29,956 nucleotides of DNA from SMTZ1-83 sp048884925 (GCA_048884925.1 JBHLQK010000010.1:1-29956); one strand, 5' to 3'. Counted from the first letter of the stretch, positions 14,857-22,868 are shown. Notes: generated by a model from the sequence alone, not told the origin. Program-made: numbers and translations.

Positions 14857-15837
14857 TCAGACCGCCTCCATATAGACATCATCGAGAGTTTCTTCAGGGG
14901 CGGGATTCTCTGACTTGATGGCGAATTCACCAGCTTTGTCAACAGCCTTTTGTAACTTCTTTCGAATACTCTCTGCCTGCTTCTCTGTAAGTGCTTTCTT
15001 CTCAATCGCAATGTTCTCGATTATCCCAACTGCGTCTCGTTCCATCCAGTGGTCGACCTCGTCTTGAGGTCGGTACTTCCCCTGATCAAAACGGGAGTGT
15101 CCTCTCATTCTGTAGGTCTTGCACTCAATAAGGCTTGGCCCTCCTCCCTCTCTCGCTCGTTTAACTGCTTCGATTGCAGCCTCGTAGACCTCTAGCGCAT
15201 TATTGCCATCTACAACAACAGAGGGTGTGCAGTACGCATCACCTCTGTCCGCGATGTTCTGACTTGGGCAAGTCAGCTTTATCGGAGTGCCCATTGCATA
15301 GAGATTATTCTCAACAATCCATACTAGCGGCAGCTGCCAGATAGCGGCCATATTGAGCGATTCGCCAAAGGTTCCATTATTTGAAGCGCCATCACCAAAG
15401 AAACACGCAACGACCTCATCTGACTTTCTCATTTGAGCTGATAATGCAGCTCCTACTGCTATCGGTAGCCCTGAAGCAACTACACCGGTTGCTCCAAGCA
15501 CACCAACATCAAACTGAGTGATGTGCATTGAGCCACCCTTCCCCTTGCATGATCCGGTCTTCTTGCCAAGAAGCTCAGCCATTGCTGCATTCATGTCTGC
15601 GCCTTTGGCTATAACATGTCCATGTCCTCGATGAGTGCTCTGTATCCAGTCTTTTTCTTTGAGAGCTGTTGTGACACCAGCAGCTATAGCCTCCTGTCCT
15701 AGATATAGGTGGAGCGTCCCCGGAACTACGTTTTGCCCGAAAAGCTCCCACACCTTTTCTTCGAAGAGTCGCACCTTTAGTGTGCGGGTATAGAGATCAA
15801 CAAGAGTTTCTTTTTTGATAGCCATTTTCATTGCCAT
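14857..15837 (-). CDS. 2-oxoacid dehydrogenase E1 alpha subunit
   Basis: A 326-aa E1 alpha. The thiamine diphosphate-binding motif runs from GDG (148-150) to ENN (176-178). The GHGHVIAKG block near residue 72 and the MRGHSRFD loop are typical. It decarboxylates a 2-oxoacid and passes the acyl group to the E2 lipoyl arm. Length and the GDG-to-NN spacing resemble bacterial PDH, branched-chain and acetoin dehydrogenase E1 alpha; which substrate is used cannot be decided. It is the first gene of the E1-E1-E2 operon. Several in-frame ATGs cluster at 15837-15823, so the exact start is uncertain by a few residues. Confidence 0.9.
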   Translation of the reverse strand: MAMKMAIKKETLVDLYTRTLKVRLFEEKVWELFGQNVVPGTLHLYLGQEAIAAGVTTALKEKDWIQSTHRGHGHVIAKGADMNAAMAELLGKKTGSCKGKGGSMHITQFDVGVLGATGVVASGLPIAVGAALSAQMRKSDEVVACFFGDGASNNGTFGESLNMAAIWQLPLVWIVENNLYAMGTPIKLTCPSQNIADRGDAYCTPSVVVDGNNALEVYEAAIEAVKRAREGGGPSLIECKTYRMRGHSRFDQGKYRPQDEVDHWMERDAVGIIENIAIEKKALTEKQAESIRKKLQKAVDKAGEFAIKSENPAPEETLDDVYMEAV

Positions 15838-15872
15838 CCGTTAGTGGTGAGGGGGATTATGGCCGAATCCGA

Positions 15873-15890
15873 GAATTATAGTTGATAAAG
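15873..15890 (-). promoter_or_regulatory. Promoter of the E1 alpha-E1 beta-E2 operon
   Basis: The minus strand reads CTTTATCAACTATAATTC, with two overlapping TATA-like elements. Transcription would start about 15853-15862, leaving a leader of roughly 15-25 nt before the ATG at 15837. Confidence 0.45.
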
Positions 15891-16051
15891 GCTTCGAACC
15901 AGCAGCGCTCATCTTCTGCCAATGTGCTTGTTGATACACAGCAACCATCATATCATTGTTCCAGCTAACAGGTGCCGGCTAGTGACGTGGATAACTCCTA
16001 TTGCGTTTGGAAATTCACGGTATGAATCCTGTCCGCGTTTCTAATCATTAT

Positions 16052-16087
16052 GTGGCCGCCGCTTATACAGGGGGTTGCGGCGGTCAC
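16052..16087. promoter_or_regulatory. GC-rich 11-bp hairpin upstream of fwdDBA
   Basis: GTGGCCGCCGC (16052-16062) pairs with GCGGCGGTCAC (16077-16087) with a single G-U pair around a 14-nt loop. It lies about 135 nt before the fwdD start and 210 nt from the E1 alpha start. It could be a regulatory RNA element in the fwd leader or an operator with two half-sites. Confidence 0.4.
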
Positions 16088-16222
16088 TGGCCATTAAAAT
16101 GGCTTTACACCCTCACGAAAAACTCCCCAGAATTGCTCATTTTCCGCCTTCTAAAGAGGACCATGACACTCATATCTTGGTTATGAAAGAAATCTCGTCA
16201 TTCCAGACTGGTGTTGTCAGCA

Positions 16223-16624
16223 ATGAATGATGTAGGTGTCAACGTAGTCCTGACTTCGGGTCGGACTCTCAAGCAGGGTCAGACAATGGAATTGGGAAAA
16301 CTCAATCAAGAGTACTTTGAAGCCGTCGCTATATGCGAGGTAGACAAATCCACACTCGAAGCTTTGGGGCTTGAGGAGGGTGATCCAGTCAAGGTGGAAA
16401 CTGCGGCTGGAAGTGTTATTGTTGCATGCAAATTGGACAGAAGGGCTGAGCCTGGAATTGCGTTCATGCCATGCGGCCCTTGGGCCAATGCAGTTCTGGA
16501 CTCGGATACGATTGAAAGTGGTATGCCAGGCTTCAAGGATATGAGAGCCAAGCTATTCGCTGCAAAGGGTAAGAAGGTGCCAAGCGCAGAGGATTTGCTT
16601 AGAGGGATTATGGAGGTGCAATGA
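16223..16624 (+). CDS. fwdD: Formylmethanofuran dehydrogenase subunit D
   Basis: A 133-aa molybdopterin dinucleotide-binding subunit that completes the pterin site of the catalytic subunit FwdB. The family pattern is visible: SGRTLKQGQTMELGKL at the N-terminus, the LGLEEGDPVKVETAAGSV double-psi barrel segment, and FMPCGPWANAVLDSDTIESGMPGFK near the C-terminus. ATG 16223 is chosen with GGTG 9 nt upstream; a GTG at 16211 is an alternative. The stop TGA (16622-16624) is followed at once, in the same frame, by fwdB. It is the first gene of the fwdDBA operon. Confidence 0.88.
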   Translation: MNDVGVNVVLTSGRTLKQGQTMELGKLNQEYFEAVAICEVDKSTLEALGLEEGDPVKVETAAGSVIVACKLDRRAEPGIAFMPCGPWANAVLDSDTIESGMPGFKDMRAKLFAAKGKKVPSAEDLLRGIMEVQ

Positions 16625-17911
16625 CTGACAGAGGTTTTCGAGGACCAGATTTGTCCGTTCTGTGGGTGTCTATGTGATGACATTAGAATAGAGGTTGAAA
16701 ACGGTAGGGTCATTAAAAACGACAATGGCTGTGCCATAAGCAAAGCGAAATTTCTGAACCATCATGACGACCGAATCGAGTCTCCCACAGTCAAGAAAAG
16801 AGCAGTTTCGCTCGAAGAAGCAATCGATAAGGCAGTTGAGATACTTGCTTCTGCAAAGAGGCCCCTTATTTATGGGCTGAGCTCTACAGAAAACGATGCT
16901 CATCGAGAGGCCTACAAGATTGCTGAAACCATAGGTGGAGTGGTCGACAACACATCATCAGTCTGTCATGGGCCAACAATTCTTGGTGTTCAAGAGTCTG
17001 GGGAAGCAGCTGGCTCACTTGCTGAGGTCAAGAATCGGGCTGACACGATTATTTACTGGGGATCTAACCCACAATTTGCTCATCCGCGGCACCTAAGCAG
17101 GTATGTGCGAGTTGATGGCGAATACATCAAGGATTCCAAAGTTAACAGGAAAGTTTGGGTTTTTGATATTCGAAAGACAATCTCTGCAAATATAGCAGAC
17201 GAGTTTGTCAAACTGGCACCCGGTGCAGACCTTGAGCTCATTGGAGCTTTGCGTGCAGCTGTGAGAGGTCACCCACTTGATGTTGAGGAGGTAGGAGGAG
17301 TTTCCATGGAGAGAATAACTGAGATAGCTGCGGCTCTCAAGGGTACCAAGTATGGAATATTGTTCTTTGGACTTGGGCTGACCCAGTCCAAGGGTCGACA
17401 CAGGAACATCGATGCGGCAATTCGATTGATTCAGGACCTCAATTCATATGCGAAATGGAATATGATGCCCATGAGAGGTCACTTCAACGTGGCTGGTGCC
17501 AATAAGACCTCCACGTGGCAGACAGGCTATCCATTTGCGGTAGATTATGCCAAGGGCTATCCGAGATACCAACCCGGAGAATATACTGCAGTTGACATGC
17601 TAGTGAACAAAGAAGCCGATGCGATGCTGAACATAGCTGCTGATCCCGCAGCACACTTTCCAAGAGCTGCAGTCAAACACATGTCCACAATACCAGTCAT
17701 CAATATTGATCCCAAGCGGAACATGACCTCCCTTATGGCGGAGGTGAACATCCCCGTAGCACTATCAGGCATCGAGTGTGATGGCGCAGTTGTCCGAATG
17801 GATGGACTCCCATTATATCTCAGGAAGTTGGTAGACCCACCTGAGGGTGTCCTTCCTGATCGGGATGTGCTAAGAATGATACATGGCAAATTGGAGAAGG
17901 TGGTGAAGTAA
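16625..17911 (+). CDS. fwdB: Formylmethanofuran dehydrogenase subunit B, CTG start
   Basis: The catalytic Mo/W-pterin subunit, which reduces CO2 to formate inside the formylmethanofuran dehydrogenase complex. The open frame directly after the fwdD stop encodes 428 residues, the usual FwdB length. It has a 4Fe-4S site (C10, C13, C17, C36: CPFCGCLCDD and NGC) and the metal-ligand loop CHGPT with C114 encoded by TGT, so this is the cysteine form, not the selenocysteine form. There is no ATG, GTG or TTG before C10. CTG 16625 gives the expected N-terminus (M)TEVFEDQICPFC and has GGAGGTG (16612-16618) at an ideal 6-nt spacing. The first GTG, at 16940, would remove the cluster site. A sequencing error, or stop readthrough from fwdD, are the alternatives. 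fwdA overlaps its stop. Confidence 0.85.
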   Translation: MTEVFEDQICPFCGCLCDDIRIEVENGRVIKNDNGCAISKAKFLNHHDDRIESPTVKKRAVSLEEAIDKAVEILASAKRPLIYGLSSTENDAHREAYKIAETIGGVVDNTSSVCHGPTILGVQESGEAAGSLAEVKNRADTIIYWGSNPQFAHPRHLSRYVRVDGEYIKDSKVNRKVWVFDIRKTISANIADEFVKLAPGADLELIGALRAAVRGHPLDVEEVGGVSMERITEIAAALKGTKYGILFFGLGLTQSKGRHRNIDAAIRLIQDLNSYAKWNMMPMRGHFNVAGANKTSTWQTGYPFAVDYAKGYPRYQPGEYTAVDMLVNKEADAMLNIAADPAAHFPRAAVKHMSTIPVINIDPKRNMTSLMAEVNIPVALSGIECDGAVVRMDGLPLYLRKLVDPPEGVLPDRDVLRMIHGKLEKVVK

Positions 17912-19656
17912 TGGCAGGCGACATTATTCTCAAGAATGGTCGAGTCTATGACCCAAAGAACAAGATTGATGGACAGATTATGGACATCTCGGTGTCAGAT
18001 GGGAAGATAGTCGAGAAAGTCAATGGCAAAGCGAAGGAAATCGACCTCAAGGGCCGAATGGTCATGGCCGGAGGAGTGGACATGCATTCGCACATTGTTG
18101 GCAGTAAGCTTGGATTTGGTCGGGCGATGTGTCCAGAAGACCATAGGGGCGACCCAGTACCGAAGACCAAGGTCACTCGTGGCGGTGTGGGGTATACTAT
18201 GCCGAACTCATATGTTATTGGCTATAGGTATTCAGCAATGGGCTACACGACCGCAATCGAGCCAGCTCTACCTGCACTCAAGGGTCTAGGCAGCTGGGAG
18301 GAACTTGAAGATTTGCCTAACCTCGATTCAGGTCTTTTGCCATTGTTCTGCAATAGCATGATCACTTTCAACTATGTGAAAGAGAAAGACCTCAGTGGTC
18401 TTGCTGGCTACATAGCGTGGATACTGAGAAACGTGGGGGGTCTAGGTGTCAAGGTTGTGTGCCCAGGAGGTACCTATGCCTGGGCTCATGGAAGCAATGT
18501 TCGCGAGCTTGATACTGAGGTTCCTGATTGGGGCATCACTCCGCGGGAAATTATCCGAGGACTCTGTCAGGCCACTGAGGCACTAGGACTGCCTCATATG
18601 ATGCACCTTCATCCATTGAATCTTGGTCGTGTTGGCAACATCGAAACGACAATTGAGCACTTGGATGCAGTCAGAGACATAAAGGGTCACAATGGGCGAA
18701 AGCGAATATTGCACTTGACCCATATGTCCTTTGAGAGTCTAGCGATGCATGAGGATGAAAAAGCAAAGCCAGAGTGGAAATGGGTTTCATCTGGAGGGCT
18801 TCAGCTTGCTAAGTATATGAACAAGAATGACCATTTCACCGTCGACCTGGGTCAGATAACTTTCGGACCTGCAACAACCATGACTGGAGATGGACCATTC
18901 CAGTTCAGTCTGTATCAGATGACCAAGAACAAGTGGGCTAACATCTGCGTTGATGTCGAGATGCCAGGCGGTGCTGGAGTGGTACCATACTTCTTCGACC
19001 CCAAGTCTCCGGCTAATGCCGTACAATGGGCAATACCTCTCGAGTTTGCTCTGAGCGTGGATGATGTGTGGCGTGTCGTTATGACCACTGACCATCCAAA
19101 CGCAGGCCCCTTCACAAAATACCCACTAGTTCTATCATGGCTCATGAGCAAGAAGCAGCGTGGCATCTGGCTGGAAAAAGTTCACAAGTTCGCGACAGAG
19201 AGGTCAACGTTAGCTGAGATTGAACGTGAATGGAGCCTCTACGAAATAGCAATCACAACTCGTGCCGCTCCTGCCAGGATCATGGGCTTGGACACAAAAG
19301 GCCATGTGGGCGTGGGCGCCGACGCTGACATCACTGTCTATGACTTCGATCCTACAAAGGGCAATCTTGCGGATGACCCGGAGAAGATAATCGAGGTCTT
19401 TGGTGAGTCATATCTGACTTTCCTCGCAGGAGAGCAAGTGGCAAAGAAAGGCAAGGTTGGAAAGACGCCACATGGACGTATATGGACCGTACATCCAGAG
19501 CTCAATGATGCACTATGGGCAAGGACAAACAAGGAACTGGAGAAAATGATAAACAAGTGGTACGCTCACTCATTCAACAACTATCCCGTACCCGCTAGAT
19601 ATCGCGAGCACATGGAACACAAGATTAAGATAGACTCGACTAGTGTTCCTGCCTAG
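17911..19656 (+). CDS. fwdA: Formylmethanofuran dehydrogenase subunit A
   Basis: A 581-aa amidohydrolase-type subunit that condenses formate with methanofuran at a binuclear zinc site. Metal-site candidates, by comparison with the known methanogen enzyme, are H59 and H61 (DMHSH), carboxylated K181 (GLGVKVVCPGG), H232/H234 (MMHLHPLNLG), H268/H271 (ILHLTH) and the Asp of TTDHPNAGPF. Full length for the family. It overlaps the fwdB stop (TAATG), so translation is coupled. fwdC and the ferredoxin-type subunits are not in the window. Without methanogenesis genes here, a Wood-Ljungdahl role, in either direction, is the likely context. Confidence 0.93.
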   Translation: MAGDIILKNGRVYDPKNKIDGQIMDISVSDGKIVEKVNGKAKEIDLKGRMVMAGGVDMHSHIVGSKLGFGRAMCPEDHRGDPVPKTKVTRGGVGYTMPNSYVIGYRYSAMGYTTAIEPALPALKGLGSWEELEDLPNLDSGLLPLFCNSMITFNYVKEKDLSGLAGYIAWILRNVGGLGVKVVCPGGTYAWAHGSNVRELDTEVPDWGITPREIIRGLCQATEALGLPHMMHLHPLNLGRVGNIETTIEHLDAVRDIKGHNGRKRILHLTHMSFESLAMHEDEKAKPEWKWVSSGGLQLAKYMNKNDHFTVDLGQITFGPATTMTGDGPFQFSLYQMTKNKWANICVDVEMPGGAGVVPYFFDPKSPANAVQWAIPLEFALSVDDVWRVVMTTDHPNAGPFTKYPLVLSWLMSKKQRGIWLEKVHKFATERSTLAEIEREWSLYEIAITTRAAPARIMGLDTKGHVGVGADADITVYDFDPTKGNLADDPEKIIEVFGESYLTFLAGEQVAKKGKVGKTPHGRIWTVHPELNDALWARTNKELEKMINKWYAHSFNNYPVPARYREHMEHKIKIDSTSVPA

Positions 19657-19670
19657 CGGAGAAGTAGAGA

Positions 19671-20441
19671 ATGGACAGAACTCCAGACTTGCCTAAGAAC
19701 TTGGAATTAGGCTATGAAGGAGTCGCGAAGTTCTATGACTTCTTTGCGAGCAATGATGATTTGCCCTTATACTTGGATTATGCTAAAAGTCAAGGGTCTC
19801 CCGTTCTTGACATAGCAGCAGGCACGGGAAGAGTATCTCTAGCGCTGGCTGAAATTGGTCTTGTAGTTCATGCTGTCGAGAAATCCCCATCCATGCTTTC
19901 AATTTTTAGAGAGAAGATTGCAGAGCGTGAGATTGCTAGACTCATCACTATACATGAAGGAGATATGACGAATTTTAGCCTTGACAATAAATTTCCACTA
20001 ATTATCATTCCATCATCCTTTGGGCACGCTTTGACAAAGGAGCAGCAATTATCAACCCTCCTTTCAATTAAGAAACACCTAAGCGATGATGGCATCTTTA
20101 TTTTCGACTTGTATGTGGGTGAGCATATTGATAACTATTCAACCTTTCAAGATGGTCCTGTACTAATGCCAGATGGAAGAGAAGTGATGAGGTATGGTGA
20201 GATGACTTTAGATCGAGAGAAGCAATTGATGAGTCTGACTCTCAGGTTTGAAGTTCATGATAGCAGTGGGTCCGTTGTTGAAGCTTATTCGGCAGAATCT
20301 GGCACCGCCGTGATAAATAGGCTTGATGCTGATAATCTAATTCAAGACATTGGGTTCAAGATTCTGGAGGACTTTGGCGATTTCCATAAGAATCCCTACA
20401 CCCCAGATTCATATCGAAGAATCCTCATTCTGAGTCATTAG
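19671..20441 (+). CDS. Class I SAM-dependent methyltransferase
   Basis: A 256-aa Rossmann-fold methyltransferase. Motif I is VLDIAAGTGRVSLALA (about residues 45-60), followed by an acidic residue at the end of strand 2 (VHAVEKSPSML), then EGDMTNF and the IIIPSSFGHAL motif IV region. The C-terminal beta-rich part is typical of small-molecule methyltransferases. It begins 14 bp after fwdA with a GGAGAAG site and may be the last gene of the fwd transcript, but nothing in it points to a C1-pathway substrate. Confidence 0.78.
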   Translation: MDRTPDLPKNLELGYEGVAKFYDFFASNDDLPLYLDYAKSQGSPVLDIAAGTGRVSLALAEIGLVVHAVEKSPSMLSIFREKIAEREIARLITIHEGDMTNFSLDNKFPLIIIPSSFGHALTKEQQLSTLLSIKKHLSDDGIFIFDLYVGEHIDNYSTFQDGPVLMPDGREVMRYGEMTLDREKQLMSLTLRFEVHDSSGSVVEAYSAESGTAVINRLDADNLIQDIGFKILEDFGDFHKNPYTPDSYRRILILSH

Positions 20442-20612
20442 AGTATGAATAAACAAGTCTTAATCCGCCTCAAAGAACGTTATTTGTCGTATTTAATGTC
20501 AAAAGTCGAAACTAGATTCAGAATTGCCTTCTCTACCAGTCCTATATTTTCGATTTCAATAGACCAAGAGTGTCTGTATGTGCTAATAGTAACTGAAATT
20601 GACCAAAAACGC

Positions 20613-20620
20613 CTTATATC
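20613..20620 (+). promoter_or_regulatory. TATA box for the SNF transporter operon
   Basis: CTTATATC follows a purine-rich ACCAAAAACGC that could be a TFB-recognition element. Transcription would start near 20642, about 30 nt before the ATG at 20674, leaving room for its GAGGGAG ribosome-binding site. The rest of 20442-20673 holds a 63-codon frame that I do not accept as a gene. Confidence 0.5.
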
Positions 20621-20673
20621 GCCGCAGTTATCGTGATTTTCACGTTATTTTTTCATATTCGCGAGGGAGCGAT

Positions 20674-22158
20674 ATGGGAGAAGAAGAAACATCAGTACAA
20701 ATGGAAGTAGCCCGTGAAACATGGGTGACCCGAATGGGTTTCGTTTTCGCGGTCTGGGGTTCCATGACAGGACTCGGGAACGTATGGAATTGGCCATTTA
20801 AGGTGTCAGTCCTAGGTGGTGGTCCATTCGTTCTAATCTACCTGCTCATGCTGGCTTTGGTAGGTATTCCTGTCGTGCTAACTGAGTTCGTTCTGGGTTC
20901 TACTTTTAGAAGAGGGTTCCCCGGAGCACTCAAGCGAATCCATCCATTGGGTGAATTCCTTGGCTGGTTCTGTCTTGTCAACACGGCAATACTGACAGCT
21001 TTCTATACAGTCCTAATCTCGTATGCTGCAGTTTATGCAGGATACGCCATAACTGGCCTAGCACTTGATGGTCCAATGGGTCCATCGCTATTCACACAAC
21101 AACCTAATTTCTTTGTGAATATGCTAATGTCGCCAGTTGTTTTAATCGGACTGATAGTGATCTGGATAGTCGTGTTTATGATAGACTACTTCGGGACTAG
21201 AGGTATCGAGAGGTCTGTGATGATTCTATTCCCACTCATGTGGCTAATCATCATCTTCATGGCCTTCTTCGGTCTCTCTCAGCCCGGAGCTGCAGAAGGG
21301 GTAAACTTCTACTTAGACCCGGCCCCCGAGGAGTTTCTCAACCCGCAGATGTGGTCCACTGCGGTCTCGCTGAGCTTCTTTAAGCTCAGCGCAGGCATGG
21401 GAGCATTGACCGCATACGCGAGCTATCTTCCACGTCGAGGAGAGATAACAAACAGTGCAATAACAACAAGCTTGCTGGACACGACCTTTGCTTTTACTGC
21501 AGGAATGGCTGTATTCACCATAGCAGCTACTGCAGGCTTCCTGGGATCAGGAGGCGTGGGCTTTGCGTTCGTGGCATGGCCTGGCGGTATGACGATACCA
21601 GGAGGAAACATACTTGGATTTGTCTTCTTCCTAATGATGGTATTCCTCGGAGTTACCAGTGCAATATCGCTTGTTGAAGCAATCGTCACAGCTGTCATGG
21701 ACAAGTTTGGTTGGCCGAGATCAAAGACCGTGATTGTTATAACACTCATCCTCTTTCTGGGAGGTGTTCCATTCACATTGTGGATGGAGTTACCAGACCC
21801 CGCGGGAGCGGGTGATGTTGTTTGGGGTCTGTATCTGCTTGATATTTTCGACTACTACGTAGAGAACTTTGGCTTAGTCCTAGTGACTCTGTTCATGATG
21901 ATAATCATGGGATGGGTCTGGGGTGGAGCCAAGATTCTGGATGCTGCGAACGAAGCCGGAGACTTCCAGTTGCCAAGTTGGTATAAGTGGGTAGTCAAGG
22001 TGATTTCACCTGTCGGCATCATAATCGCATTGTCGTTCATTATCCTCAATGGGTTCTACGCAGTCGGGAGTATCATGGAGCTCACGGCACCTATAATATG
22101 GATAGCAGTCTGTGTGGTCTTCGCGGCAATATTATGGCGAATGAAGGGGGTTGACTAA
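20674..22158 (+). CDS. SNF-family sodium-dependent amino acid symporter
   Basis: A 494-aa neurotransmitter:sodium symporter (LeuT fold). The first membrane segment carries the conserved sodium/substrate loop GSMTGLGNVWNWPF (residues 29-42), followed by GGGPFVLIY. EFVLGS at the end of helix 2 and about 11 hydrophobic segments in total are present. The tail ends after helix 11 or 12, as in bacterial members. It imports an amino acid or similar solute with Na+; the substrate is unknown. The ATG at 20674 has GAGGGAG 4 nt upstream; the open frame extends to 20599 without support. A small membrane protein follows two bases after its stop. Confidence 0.9.
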   Translation: MGEEETSVQMEVARETWVTRMGFVFAVWGSMTGLGNVWNWPFKVSVLGGGPFVLIYLLMLALVGIPVVLTEFVLGSTFRRGFPGALKRIHPLGEFLGWFCLVNTAILTAFYTVLISYAAVYAGYAITGLALDGPMGPSLFTQQPNFFVNMLMSPVVLIGLIVIWIVVFMIDYFGTRGIERSVMILFPLMWLIIIFMAFFGLSQPGAAEGVNFYLDPAPEEFLNPQMWSTAVSLSFFKLSAGMGALTAYASYLPRRGEITNSAITTSLLDTTFAFTAGMAVFTIAATAGFLGSGGVGFAFVAWPGGMTIPGGNILGFVFFLMMVFLGVTSAISLVEAIVTAVMDKFGWPRSKTVIVITLILFLGGVPFTLWMELPDPAGAGDVVWGLYLLDIFDYYVENFGLVLVTLFMMIIMGWVWGGAKILDAANEAGDFQLPSWYKWVVKVISPVGIIIALSFIILNGFYAVGSIMELTAPIIWIAVCVVFAAILWRMKGVD

Positions 22159-22160
22159 GA

Positions 22161-22385
22161 ATGGGACTAATGGACATCTTATTCGGCCCATACCAGCGGT
22201 TTGGAATGCGAGGAGGAATAGTCCTCCTAATCCTAGTAGCCATTGTCGGCGCAATCTTTGCTGTCTGGATGATGACTATCGGCGTAGAAATCGGAGCCGC
22301 TCTTTCTTTCATTCTGGACCTCACTCTGACCTATGGGTTGCTTGTGTTATTCCTGTACATAATGTGGTATCGTCGCCCCCAGTGA
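22161..22385 (+). CDS. Small two-helix membrane protein, probable SNF-transporter partner
   Basis: A 74-aa protein with two hydrophobic helices (about 19-42 and 45-68) and a short basic C-terminus ending YRRPQ. It begins 2 nt after the symporter stop, so the pair is almost certainly co-translated. Small membrane partners of SNF symporters are known in bacteria (for example MetS with MetP in Corynebacterium). This one has an analogous position, but I cannot show homology. Confidence 0.65.
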   Translation: MGLMDILFGPYQRFGMRGGIVLLILVAIVGAIFAVWMMTIGVEIGAALSFILDLTLTYGLLVLFLYIMWYRRPQ

Positions 22386-22402
22386 CTCATACCACATTCC
22401 CC

Positions 22403-22421
22403 TTTTTTTTCCCCTTTCTTT
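22403..22421 (+). terminator. T-rich terminator, merging into the next promoter
   Basis: A run of eight T (22403-22410), four C and a second T-rich run lie 17-36 nt after the small subunit stop, the form of an archaeal oligo-T terminator. Its end runs directly into the TATA box of the next gene. Confidence 0.5.
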
Positions 22422-22427
22422 TTATAT
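22420..22427 (+). promoter_or_regulatory. TATA box for the membrane/winged-helix gene, leaderless
   Basis: TTTATATG is centred about 26 nt before the ATG at 22449, so the mRNA would start at or next to the start codon. There is no ribosome-binding site in front of that ATG, which agrees. Confidence 0.55.
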
Positions 22428-22448
22428 GGGCGTGGCTGCTAGACTAGT

Positions 22449-22868
22449 ATGTCTCAAGGACTAGAATTACTCACTGGAAAGATACGTCGACGACGAAGAA
22501 GATACCAGATTTTCGCAGTGATTACTATAGTCGCCCTTGTACTTGCTGGCATTACTGGGTTTCTCATATATGGAGCAACTGAGCCAGGCTTTTCTAGTGT
22601 GCAATCCAGCTTATTTCTGACCTTCGCGATACTCCTCCTGTTTCTTATACCAACTAGGGATATGCGACGTGCTGAAGCCATTATCAATCTGGCAGCGGAA
22701 CATGGGGGTACTCTTCAGGTTGAAACAGTTCGAAAGAATTTGGGATTACCTGATGAGAAAGCTGAGGCTTTATTGGACTGGATGGTGAAGCAAAAAATGG
22801 CCGAGAAACGCGAACAGACAGATAGATGGGTCTTTCCCGAGCTTCGAAAAGATCGAGACAGGAAATGA
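22449..22868 (+). CDS. Two-helix membrane protein with a possible winged-helix domain
   Basis: A 139-aa protein. A basic stretch KIRRRRRRYQ (11-20) precedes two membrane helices (about 21-43 and 53-70). A C-terminal cytosolic domain follows, AEAIINLAAEHGGTLQVETVRKNLGLPDEKAEALLDWMVKQKMAE, whose helix-turn-helix spacing and final W-V-F strand look like a small winged helix. This could be a membrane-tethered regulator, or the domain could bind protein instead of DNA. It is convergent with the phosphoesterase gene. Confidence 0.6.
   Translation: MSQGLELLTGKIRRRRRRYQIFAVITIVALVLAGITGFLIYGATEPGFSSVQSSLFLTFAILLLFLIPTRDMRRAEAIINLAAEHGGTLQVETVRKNLGLPDEKAEALLDWMVKQKMAEKREQTDRWVFPELRKDRDRK

Larger units (their letters stand above)
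15838..16222. other. Intergenic region between divergent 2-oxoacid dehydrogenase and fwd operons
   Basis: About 385 bp without a convincing gene; a 61-codon frame at 16001-16186 shows no family features. It contains the minus-strand promoter of the E1/E2 operon (near 15873-15890), a strong GC-rich hairpin (16052-16087) and a 6-2-6 inverted repeat GCCATT-AA-AATGGC (16090-16103) upstream of fwdD. I see no tRNA: the GGTTCGAA-like string near 15893 has no matching stem. Confidence 0.6.

Noticed and set aside
15889..15910. tRNA T-loop-like GGTTCGAAGCC on the minus strand
   Set aside because: No matching stems or acceptor arm; the position is the E1 operon promoter.
16001..16186. 61-codon frame upstream of fwdD
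   Set aside because: It spans the GC-rich hairpin, shows no family features, and has no ribosome-binding site.
16964..16966. Selenocysteine at the FwdB metal-ligand position
   Set aside because: The codon is TGT (Cys), so no recoding is needed at the active site.
16940..17911. fwdB starting at GTG 16940
   Set aside because: It would remove the N-terminal 4Fe-4S cysteines and leave a product about 105 residues too short; the upstream frame is clearly coding.
20445..20636. 63-codon frame between the methyltransferase and the symporter
   Set aside because: It contains the TATA element of the symporter gene and its composition does not look coding.
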